The notes under the pieces are model-generated. The model had not been told where the DNA came from. It did no database searches and was given only the letters and a program-made list of their open reading frames with translations. A stretch of 5,413 nucleotides of DNA from NCBI GenBank assembly GCA_052389755.1, contig JBQTHP010000058.1, positions 1 to 5,413 of the forward strand, read 5' to 3'. A program made the position numbers and the translations under genes. Shown here piece by piece: positions 1 through 5,413 of the stretch (positions within the stretch are counted from its first letter, which is position 1; every line of letters starts with the position of its first letter). This DNA is from JBQTHP01 sp052389755 (lineage in GTDB: Bacteria; Pseudomonadota; Gammaproteobacteria; Steroidobacterales; Steroidobacteraceae).

Positions 1-135
1 TCCCCCACCCCCCGGTGGGGGTGGCCCGGGGTGGGGGGGGCCGCGGGTCGGGGGTCTTGTGTCCCGGCCGGTGGGGTGTGGTGGTGGTCGTTGACTTCCC
101 CCTGGGGGGGGGCCCGCCCGGGGCCCCCCCCCGGC
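1..135. other. G/C homopolymer tract, likely non-coding or assembly edge
   Basis: This stretch is almost entirely runs of G or C and has no credible gene. It contains two perfect fold-backs. Positions 2-9 (CCCCCACC) pair with 14-21 (GGTGGGGG) around a four-base loop. Positions 104-115 (nine G then CCC) pair with 121-132 (GGG then nine C) around a five-base loop. Several G runs could also form a G-quadruplex. Composition and homopolymer length differ from everything else in the window. That fits a low-quality contig end or poly-G sequencing noise at least as well as a biological element. The open frames across it translate to Gly/Arg/Pro-rich low-complexity peptides and are not called. Confidence 0.5.
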
Positions 136-139
136 TCAG

Positions 140-269
140 TGCTCCGGCTGCCCTCTTCCGGCTGCCGCCTTCCGTCTTCCGTCTTCCGGCCGGATCGGAT
201 CAAAGAACGATCACCTGTGCGCTGGCGGTAACCCTCTGGCCGGACGGCGGAGGGCGGTCGCCGGTAGCC
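140..269 (+). repeat. Dispersed palindromic repeat, copy 1
   Basis: An imperfect long hairpin. The left arm at 160-191 and right arm at 238-269 match as inverted repeats at 24 of 32 positions, with four more G-T pairs. The left side is a run of 7-base units of the form NNTTCCG (best at 154-188). The right side also has 7-base spacing, with units beginning CGG (241-268). The same element recurs in reverse orientation at 5179-5282: positions 160-194 match the reverse complement of 5247-5281 at 32 of 35 bases, and 232-257 match the reverse complement of 5192-5217 at 22 of 26. The copy ends just beside the stop codon of the outer-membrane protein gene, where the hairpin could end transcription. 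It resembles REP- or MITE-type intergenic palindromes in layout. I recognise no named family and see no transposase. Confidence 0.7.
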
Positions 270-274
270 GCTCC

Positions 275-1936
275 TCAGAAACTCCGCTTCGTCTCCACCT
301 GAAGCTGCACGCTGTCGATCGAGTCGTCGCCGTTCAGAGGGAGGGCCACATCGACGTGCAGCACGTTGCCGAGACCCGAGCGGCTCATGCCGAGACGCAG
401 GCCGACGCCGACGTCCGCGAGCCAGCCCAGATTCGGCGCATCGAGGGCGCCCCGCCCCCACGTGCGGCCTGCGTCGAAGAACACGGCTCCGCCGACGCGG
501 ACCAGACGGAACGGATACCAGTCGGTGTAGAGGCGCTGCTCGAGCGTGACGAGCGCGAGCCCCGAGCCGGTCTGATAGCGCAGCGGATAACCGCGCAGGC
601 CGTTGCTGCCGCCGAGCAGCACCTGATTCTCGGGATCGAGCGCGTCGGTCCCGACGAGCTCGGCGCTCGCGAACAGCACGCCGTGTCCGCCGGTGCGCCG
701 GTAATAGCTCGCGCGTCCCGATGCGATGAGGTTCGCCGGATCAGCATGCTCCACGCGGCTCGCGAGCTCGCCGGCGACGAACAGATACTGGTTCGCGGTG
801 AGGTGGAAGCCGTCGCTCAGGCTGCCGCGAACGATCGCCGCGTCGCGCGTCGCGCCGAGGCCCTCGGCCGACCAGCCCGCCTCGAGACGTGCGGAGAGAC
901 CGAACGCGAGATCTTCGGTGCGGCCGATCTGATTGAGATTGGAGGTCTCCTTGAAATCGTCCTGCACCCATTCGACGCCGATCCACGGCAAGGACACGGT
1001 CCGATCCGGCGGCAGCGACGCGGGTGCAATGCCGGCGCCCCGAAGTCCGAAGCTCGATTCTTCGAAGCGATATCCGGCGAGCACGCGCCGCACCCATCCG
1101 TTCCGCAAGCCGCTGGATAGCCCGCCGAAGACCTCCGCGCTGCGCTCTTCGTGCCGGAACTGGTCGGCGATCTCGCCGAGGACATAGCGCGACTCGATGC
1201 GATCGAAGTCCGCCACGTGCGCACCGAGTGCCCGCCGCGAGTCGAGCGCGAAGAACGGATGCTCGACGAGCACGGCACGCTGCCTGCCGTCGCTGTTCTC
1301 CGCATAGTCGAGCCCGACCCGCCAGCGGCTGGACCACACGTTCGGATCGTCCCACTGCAGGATCCACGAATTGCGGTCGACGTTCGAGGTTCGGGCGACG
1401 GAGATGCGTTTGCCGCGGCCGAGTACGTTCGTGTCCTCGAGCTCGTAGCGCGACGCGTTCTCGCCGCCGCGCCGCTTGAACGAGAGCCCGGGGTTCAGCG
1501 TCCAGACGTCGCGCGTGGCGACCTCGACGTCGACCGTGTTGTCGTAGTAGCGGATGGGGCGGATGTCCGCATCGAAGAGATAGCGCAGGTTGCGCAGCAC
1601 GCGTTCGGATTCGTCGAGCACCCGGCGCGAGTAGGGGTCGCCCTCCCGAAAGAGCAGCTGCGCCTGGATCGCGGACGCGCGCGTATCGATGTGCAGCTCG
1701 TTCGCGAGCGCGTACAGCCCGCCGGACTCACGCGGATCGGATGCGTCGAACACGTCGCCTATGCGGAACTCGATGCGCCCGATCCGGGCGTCGCTCGCCT
1801 CCAGCGCGACATCGGCGGGAATGCCCGGCGGGCGTTCGAGCGAACGCCGCGCGCGCGCGGCATCGCTCAGCGCGGGCGCGACGAGCAGCGCGAGCGCCAA
1901 CGCGTACGCGCCGATCGCGATGCGACCGGCTCTCAG
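275..1936 (-). CDS. Omp85/BamA-like outer-membrane beta-barrel protein with short POTRA region
   Basis: Predicted outer-membrane surface-antigen-type barrel, 553 aa from a CTG start. Residues 1-26 form a classic signal peptide: basic MRAGR, a hydrophobic core, then a cleavage site near SDA|A. Residues 50-145 look like one POTRA-type domain, including LLFREGDPYSRRVLDESERV. Residues 150-553 alternate in beta-barrel fashion. The segment LLGGSNGLRGYPLRYQTG (440-457) carries the RGY motif of the Omp85 L6 loop; FFDAGRTWG (486-494) and the terminal Phe are also typical. Family members insert barrels or export proteins, but one short POTRA region makes the exact role unclear. No ATG, GTG or TTG explains the signal peptide. 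CTG at 1936 forms CTGA with the upstream oxidoreductase stop, suggesting translational coupling. The alternative TTG at 1900 (541 aa) removes the basic n-region. An in-frame ATG at 2230 would overlap the oxidoreductase gene by about 300 bases and is rejected. The family is fairly secure; the start is not. Confidence 0.85.
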   Translation of the reverse strand: MRAGRIAIGAYALALALLVAPALSDAARARRSLERPPGIPADVALEASDARIGRIEFRIGDVFDASDPRESGGLYALANELHIDTRASAIQAQLLFREGDPYSRRVLDESERVLRNLRYLFDADIRPIRYYDNTVDVEVATRDVWTLNPGLSFKRRGGENASRYELEDTNVLGRGKRISVARTSNVDRNSWILQWDDPNVWSSRWRVGLDYAENSDGRQRAVLVEHPFFALDSRRALGAHVADFDRIESRYVLGEIADQFRHEERSAEVFGGLSSGLRNGWVRRVLAGYRFEESSFGLRGAGIAPASLPPDRTVSLPWIGVEWVQDDFKETSNLNQIGRTEDLAFGLSARLEAGWSAEGLGATRDAAIVRGSLSDGFHLTANQYLFVAGELASRVEHADPANLIASGRASYYRRTGGHGVLFASAELVGTDALDPENQVLLGGSNGLRGYPLRYQTGSGLALVTLEQRLYTDWYPFRLVRVGGAVFFDAGRTWGRGALDAPNLGWLADVGVGLRLGMSRSGLGNVLHVDVALPLNGDDSIDSVQLQVETKRSF

Positions 1937-2916
1937 GGAATGAGCACGGTCGAGCCTGTGGTTCGGCGCGCTTCGAGATCCCTGTGCGCCTCGGCGGCCT
2001 CCGCGAGCGCGTAGCGCTGACCGATCCGCACGCGGACCGCTTTCGACTTCACCGCGGCGAACAGCTCGCGCGCCGCGGATTCCAGATCCGCGCGTTTCGC
2101 GATGTATGAGAAAAGCGTCGGGCGCGTGAGGAACAGCGACCCGCGCTTCGAGAGCTCGAGCGGATTCAACGGCGGCGGCGGCCCGGAGGCGTTGCCGTAG
2201 GTCACCATCATGCCGAGCGGACGCAGGCAATCGAGCGACTCCATGAAGGTGTCCTTACCCACCGAGTCGTATACCACGGCGACGCCGGCGCCCTTGGTGA
2301 GCTGTTTCACGCTCGCCACGACGTCGTCGCGGCCAGAGATGAGCACCGCGTGGCAGCCGTGTTTCTTCGCGAGCTCCGCCTTCGGATCGCTGCCGACGAC
2401 CCCGATCACGCGGGCTCCGAGCGAGCGCGCCCACTGGCAAAGAATGAGGCCGACGCCGCCGGCCGCTGCGTGCACGAGGATCGGGTCGCCTCGCCTGACG
2501 CGATACGTGCGGCGAAGCAGGTAGTGCGCCGTGAGACCTTTGAGCATCAGCGCCGCGGCCGCTTCGTCGGGGATTCCCTTGGGCACTTTCACGACACGCT
2601 CGGCCGGAAGATTGCGCACTTCCGCGTAAGCGCCGGGCTTCGAGTGCGCGTAGGCGACGCGCTCGCCGACGCGAAAACCGCGCACCTTACGGCCGACAGC
2701 CGCCACGACGCCGGCCGCTTCGCGGCCGAGCACGCCGGGCAGGCTCATGGGATACAGCCCGGTGCGGTCGTACACGTCGATGTAGTTGACGCCGATCGCG
2801 GTGTGCCGCACCTGCAGCTCGCCCTCGCCGGGAGCGCCCGGCTCGAGCTCTTCGAGCGCGAGCATCTCGGGACCTCCGTGCTGCTTCAGTACGATTGCCT
2901 TCGGCACGGACGGCAT
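1933..2916 (-). CDS. NADPH:quinone oxidoreductase, zinc-independent MDR family (QOR)
   Basis: Medium-chain dehydrogenase/reductase, 327 aa, the usual length for bacterial quinone reductase. It is predicted to be cytosolic and to reduce quinones or related enones with NADPH. Residues 20-110 form the GroES-like substrate domain, with IGVNYIDVYDRTGLYP (41-56) and PGVLGREAAGVV (60-71). Residues 143-164 (GDPILVHAAAGGVG then Q161 and R164) fit the quinone oxidoreductase/zeta-crystallin signature, and AAGGVG (151-156) is the dinucleotide loop. VVYDSVG (214-220) and RPTLFSYI (265-272) are typical of the family. The paired cysteines and other ligands of zinc-dependent alcohol dehydrogenases are absent. 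ATG at 2916 fits the family N-terminus (PKAIVLKQHGG). GTG at 2931 has a slightly better-placed purine-rich GGAA and would add five residues. The stop overlaps the downstream outer-membrane gene start, so the two are probably cotranscribed. A CRP-like palindrome touches the start codon. True substrate unknown. Confidence 0.93.
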   Translation of the reverse strand: MPSVPKAIVLKQHGGPEMLALEELEPGAPGEGELQVRHTAIGVNYIDVYDRTGLYPMSLPGVLGREAAGVVAAVGRKVRGFRVGERVAYAHSKPGAYAEVRNLPAERVVKVPKGIPDEAAAALMLKGLTAHYLLRRTYRVRRGDPILVHAAAGGVGLILCQWARSLGARVIGVVGSDPKAELAKKHGCHAVLISGRDDVVASVKQLTKGAGVAVVYDSVGKDTFMESLDCLRPLGMMVTYGNASGPPPPLNPLELSKRGSLFLTRPTLFSYIAKRADLESAARELFAAVKSKAVRVRIGQRYALAEAAEAHRDLEARRTTGSTVLIP

Positions 2917-2932
2917 TGTGATGCGCGTCACA
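2917..2932. promoter_or_regulatory. CRP/FNR-family-like palindromic operator (TGTGA-N6-TCACA)
   Basis: Positions 2917-2921 read TGTGA and 2928-2932 read TCACA with a six-base spacer, the exact consensus half-sites of CRP-type regulators (CRP, Vfr, Clp). The inner GCGC is also symmetric. It lies in the 139-base divergent region, immediately upstream of the oxidoreductase ATG at 2916 and about 125 bases from the start of the c-di-GMP gene. A protein bound here would be expected to repress the oxidoreductase. It could also act upstream of the plus-strand gene, where a perfect -35 hexamer TTGACA lies at 2968-2973, although I see no convincing -10 at normal spacing. Binding is inferred from sequence alone. 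Confidence 0.45.
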
Positions 2933-3055
2933 GTTTTCCGCGACGGCGCCGCCCGGCATCGGGGCTCTTGACAGAAGCTGCGAACTCGATTGACGCGCGC
3001 GCGAGGTCGTGGCGCGACAGTGCTCACTCGTCTAAATCAGGGGCGGGATGGGGCG

Positions 3056-4816
3056 ATGGCGGCGGAAGCGCTGCAAAACGTGACGGGCGAGGCGGCGACG
3101 CCGGAAGGCCCCGTGGATGCCGAGGTGCTGCTCGTCCGCGCACTGCCGGAGCTCAACGCCGCCGTCATCGGCCTCTGGTCCCCCGTCCACGGCGTGCACG
3201 AGTTCGTCGCGCCGACCGCTGCCGGCGCCGAATTTCCCGAAGGCGTGATCCGGCATGCAGCCCCGGCGCTCATGCGCCAGATCGTCTCCCGTCCACGGGC
3301 AGTCATCGGTCGACGCATCCGGAGCGGCTCCACCCAGCAGCCCGGACAACTCATCGCCGTCGCGGTCGGCCGTGAAGGCAGGCCGCTCAGCGGCGTTCTC
3401 TGTGCAGTACGCGCACCCGACCAGGGCCGATTCACCGCCCGCGAGCTGCGCATACTGCGTCATCTCGCGCGGGACATCGCCGCCGAAGGCGCGCTCGAGC
3501 GCGCAGGTCCGCGAGTCTTCCTGAGCCGCGCCCAGTTCGAAGAGGAGGTGGAGCGCCGCGCGCCGGCCGCACCGTCGGGCAGCGGCATCCTCTACGGTGA
3601 TCTCGATCAGATGCACGCGCTCAACAAGCGCGGCGGTTTCGCGGTGGGCGACCGCGCGATCGCCGCGGCGAGCGACGTGCTGGTCAACGCAGTGCTCCCG
3701 GCCGGGGCCTGCGCGTGCCATCTCTCCGGGGATCGCTTCACGCTCTTTCTGCCCGAGACGACGCTCGCCCAGACCCGGGCGATGGCCGAGATGCTGTGCA
3801 ACGAGATCGGACGGCAATACGTCGAGGTGGCCGGCCTGCGCACGCGGCTCTCGATCTCGTTCGGCGTCGCGCAGCTCGCGCCGCAGCGCGGGGGCGCGGG
3901 TCACGCGCTCGCCGCCGCGGAAGCCGCATGCAAGGCCGCCAAGGACCGCGGCCGCGGCCGGGTCGAGGTGTACCAGGACGCCGATCAGAGCATCGTCAGC
4001 CGCAACGATGACGTCGTCATCGCGAGCAAGCTGCGCGAGGCGCTCGATGCCGGTCGCATCGAGGTGCTCGCGCAGCCGCTCGTGCCGTTGCGCGATTCGG
4101 ACGGCCCAGCCGTCGAGCACTTCGAGCTGCTTGCAAGGCTCGTCGGGGATTCGGGTGTGCTGATCTCGCCGGCCGACTTCATGTCGGCTGCCACGCGCTT
4201 CCAGATGCTGCCCGACCTCGACCGCGCGGTCCTCAAGAAGGTCTTCGACGCGATCAACGCAGTGCGCCCGCAGCTCGCCGACCGGAAGCTGCGTTTCTCG
4301 CTCAATCTTTCCGGGCCGACGATCAGCGATCCGGAATTCCTCGAATGGGTCGCCTCGAGCGTCGGCGGCAGCGGCATTCCCGGCGAGTGGCTGCAGTTCG
4401 AGCTCACCGAGACCGCTGCGGTCGCGAACGTCGCGCAAACCCAGGCGATGTTCCGGCGGCTGCGCTCGCGCGGTGTGCACTTCGCGCTCGACGATTTCGG
4501 CACGGGCGTGAGCTCGCTCGCGTACCTCAAGGCCTTCAACGTGCAGATGTTGAAGCTCGACGGGACGTTCATCCGCGACGTGCTCGTCAACTCGCGTTCG
4601 CAGGCCCTCGTCGAGGGAGTGGTGTCGCTCGCACGCAGCCTCGGGATCGAGACCGTCGCAGAGTGCGTCGAGTCGACGGACGTACGCGACCGCCTGCAGC
4701 AGCTTGGCGTCGATCGCGCCCAGGGGTTTCTGTTCGGGCAGCCTCAGCCCTTCAGAGACGTGATCGCCGCGCTTACGGCACCTTCGCTGCCGGCAGCGGC
4801 GCCGTCTCGAAGCTGA
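3056..4816 (+). CDS. GAF-like / degenerate GGDEF / EAL protein, probable c-di-GMP phosphodiesterase
   Basis: Soluble signalling protein of 586 aa with no membrane segment. Residues 20-148 resemble a GAF sensor domain. Residues 150-308 form a GGDEF domain whose signature is SGDRF (224-228): the catalytic acidic residue is Arg and no RxxD inhibitory site precedes it, so cyclase activity is unlikely. D182 and N190 are retained, so GTP binding remains possible. Residues 320-572 form an EAL domain with ELL (357-359) in place of EAL. Its expected metal and catalytic residues are visible: E357, N417, E449 in ELTET, D479-D480 in DDFGTG, K500, E536, E539 and Q556. Hydrolysis of c-di-GMP to pGpG is therefore predicted. 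ATG at 3056 follows purine-rich GGGA at 3045-3048; TTG at 2990 and GTG at 3020 are possible longer starts. It is divergent from the oxidoreductase operon, and its last 44 bases overlap the ferredoxin gene tail to tail. Confidence 0.93.
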   Translation: MAAEALQNVTGEAATPEGPVDAEVLLVRALPELNAAVIGLWSPVHGVHEFVAPTAAGAEFPEGVIRHAAPALMRQIVSRPRAVIGRRIRSGSTQQPGQLIAVAVGREGRPLSGVLCAVRAPDQGRFTARELRILRHLARDIAAEGALERAGPRVFLSRAQFEEEVERRAPAAPSGSGILYGDLDQMHALNKRGGFAVGDRAIAAASDVLVNAVLPAGACACHLSGDRFTLFLPETTLAQTRAMAEMLCNEIGRQYVEVAGLRTRLSISFGVAQLAPQRGGAGHALAAAEAACKAAKDRGRGRVEVYQDADQSIVSRNDDVVIASKLREALDAGRIEVLAQPLVPLRDSDGPAVEHFELLARLVGDSGVLISPADFMSAATRFQMLPDLDRAVLKKVFDAINAVRPQLADRKLRFSLNLSGPTISDPEFLEWVASSVGGSGIPGEWLQFELTETAAVANVAQTQAMFRRLRSRGVHFALDDFGTGVSSLAYLKAFNVQMLKLDGTFIRDVLVNSRSQALVEGVVSLARSLGIETVAECVESTDVRDRLQQLGVDRAQGFLFGQPQPFRDVIAALTAPSLPAAAPSRS

Positions 4817-5156
4817 GCTCGGCGACCGGCCGCCCGCCGATCAGGTGCTCGGCGATGATCCGCTCGAGATTCGCGGGCGTGCACTTCCGATACCACGTGC
4901 CTTCCGGATAGACCACCGCGATCGGCCCGCCCACGCAGATCCGCAGGCAATCGGCCTTCGTTCGCAGCACACCGCCCTCCGCATCGGCGAGCCCGAGCTC
5001 TTTCAACCGTCGCTTAAGATACTTCCAGGAGTCGTGCTGGTCGTCGGTCGATGCACACGTGCCGCCAACGCACAGAAAGATGTGCCGGCGGGCATAGCCG
5101 AGCTTGATCTTGTCTGCGGCCGCCTGCACGGCCTCGAGGTCGGGATCGTCTGCCAT
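4773..5156 (-). CDS. Thioredoxin-like [2Fe-2S] ferredoxin domain protein
   Basis: A 127-aa cytosolic protein of the thioredoxin-like [2Fe-2S] ferredoxin family (COG3411 type), predicted to be a single-electron carrier of unknown partner. RRHIFLCVGGTCAS (23-36) gives C29 and C34; KADCLRICVGGPIAVVYPEG (67-86) gives C70 and C74. These four are the likely cluster ligands, in a CX4C plus CX3C pattern. C92 is an extra cysteine. VVYPEGTWYRKCTPANLERIIAEHLIGGRPV (81-111) is the conserved C-terminal half of the fold. ATG at 5156 is chosen because the frame upstream adds only MYRRT (ATG at 5171); the ribosome site is weak in both cases. The C-terminal tail (about residues 114-127) is encoded antisense to the end of the EAL gene. 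A palindromic repeat begins about 22 bases upstream of the start and would lie in the leader if the promoter is beyond it. Confidence 0.9.
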   Translation of the reverse strand: MADDPDLEAVQAAADKIKLGYARRHIFLCVGGTCASTDDQHDSWKYLKRRLKELGLADAEGGVLRTKADCLRICVGGPIAVVYPEGTWYRKCTPANLERIIAEHLIGGRPVAELSFETAPLPAAKVP

Positions 5157-5178
5157 CGTCCGACGATACACGGAAGCC

Positions 5179-5282
5179 CGGCGACCGGCCTCCGGCTTCC
5201 GCCTTCCGGTCAGAGGGGCAACGCAATCGTTCGGCTAGCGCTCTTTTCCGGCCGGAAGGCGGAAGTCGGAAGGCGGTAGCCG
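5179..5282 (-). repeat. Dispersed palindromic repeat, copy 2 (inverted relative to copy 1)
   Basis: Arms at 5184-5209 and 5252-5277 are inverted repeats matching at 23 of 26 positions, with an uninterrupted 14-base inner stem (5196-5209 with 5252-5265) and a loop of about 42 bases. Pairing can be extended to 5179 and 5282. A second small palindrome, TTCCGGCCGGAA, sits at 5246-5257. Right-arm sequence runs in 7-base units beginning CGG (5253-5280). The reverse complement matches copy 1 at 140-269 in both arms, and the loop shares the short segment GAACGAT. Lying just upstream of the ferredoxin start, it could form a leader hairpin. Layout is REP/MITE-like; no named family is recognised. Confidence 0.7.
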
Positions 5283-5413
5283 CTAGACGGAAGTTCTTCC
5301 CGCGTTTTCTGAACTTGGATTGCTGAAGAGTCTTTAATTGCAGGGTTTCGAGAGTGATCGTGCGCCTTTGCGGGGTGCATTGTGTAGCCATGTAAATGGC
5401 GTGTACAGCTTGT
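5283..5413. other. Intergenic sequence of lower GC content, no gene seen
   Basis: This end of the window is visibly less GC-rich than the coding regions, as expected for a promoter-bearing intergenic stretch. I see no convincing paired -35/-10 boxes on either strand. A small inverted repeat, GCCAT at 5387-5391 and ATGGC at 5396-5400 around GTAA, and a nearby TGTACA may be operator-like but are too short to call. An open frame running leftward from 5391 into the ferredoxin gene in another frame shows no family resemblance and is not called. Confidence 0.4.

Noticed and set aside
140..275. CRISPR array from the regular repeat units at the left end
   Set aside because: The units are only 7 bases long and contiguous, with no spacers and no cas genes.
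15..302. Open frames across the G-rich left end and repeat copy 1
   Set aside because: The peptides are Gly/Pro/Arg low complexity, produced by homopolymers and heptamer repeats.
356..2014. Two long plus-strand open frames (356-1120 and 1151-2014) opposite the outer-membrane gene
   Set aside because: Both are charged, low-complexity translations lacking recognisable domains, and they lie antisense to a barrel protein with a signal peptide, L6 motif and terminal Phe.
1937..2230. N-terminal extension of the outer-membrane protein to ATG 2230
   Set aside because: The extra 98 residues are Arg/Ala-rich with no signal peptide and lie entirely inside the conserved C-terminal coding region of the oxidoreductase.
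2968..2996. Complete sigma70 promoter for the EAL gene
   Set aside because: TTGACA at 2968-2973 is a perfect -35, but at 16 to 18 bases further on there is no hexamer resembling TATAAT, so it is not called as a promoter.
2917..3027. N-terminal extension of the oxidoreductase to 3027
   Set aside because: The added residues are Arg-rich and unlike the family. The conserved N-terminus begins at ATG 2916, and the extension would cover the palindromic operator and most of the divergent region.
3032..4480. Long open frame on the minus strand across the EAL gene (about 480 codons)
   Set aside because: It is antisense to a gene with clear GAF, GGDEF and EAL features. Its translation is His/Arg/Glu-rich without family motifs, as expected of mirror frames in high-GC DNA.

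Overview
The window is GC-rich bacterial DNA carrying four protein-coding genes and two copies of a dispersed palindromic repeat. A signal-peptide-bearing outer-membrane beta-barrel protein ending in Phe, a GGDEF/EAL protein with a GAF-like N-terminus, and a thioredoxin-like [2Fe-2S] ferredoxin point to a Gram-negative proteobacterium. A gammaproteobacterium related to Steroidobacterales, Nevskiales or Xanthomonadales is my guess; the sequence alone does not fix it.

Layout. Positions 1-135 are a G/C homopolymer tract with perfect fold-backs, possibly an assembly edge. Positions 140-269 hold the first repeat copy. On the minus strand, a quinone oxidoreductase gene (2916 to 1933) is followed by a short-POTRA Omp85-type outer-membrane protein gene (1936 to 275). 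The two are fused by a CTGA stop/start overlap and probably form an operon. A 139-base divergent intergenic region (2917-3055) contains a near-perfect CRP-like palindrome against the oxidoreductase start. On the plus strand follows a GAF / degenerate GGDEF / intact EAL protein (3056-4816), predicted to be a c-di-GMP phosphodiesterase. Its 3' end overlaps, tail to tail by 44 bases, a minus-strand ferredoxin gene (5156 to 4773). The second repeat copy (5179-5282) lies in inverted orientation upstream of the ferredoxin gene, followed by about 130 bases of lower-GC sequence with no gene.

The genes do not form an obvious single pathway. The oxidoreductase and ferredoxin are redox proteins, the Omp85-like protein belongs to the outer membrane, and the EAL protein belongs to second-messenger signalling. 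The most unusual points are the pair of inverted-orientation palindromic elements bracketing the four genes, the CRP-like site between the divergent transcripts, the apparent CTG start, and the SGDRF/ELL signature of the c-di-GMP protein. I found no defence system, CRISPR array, tRNA, rRNA or insertion sequence.
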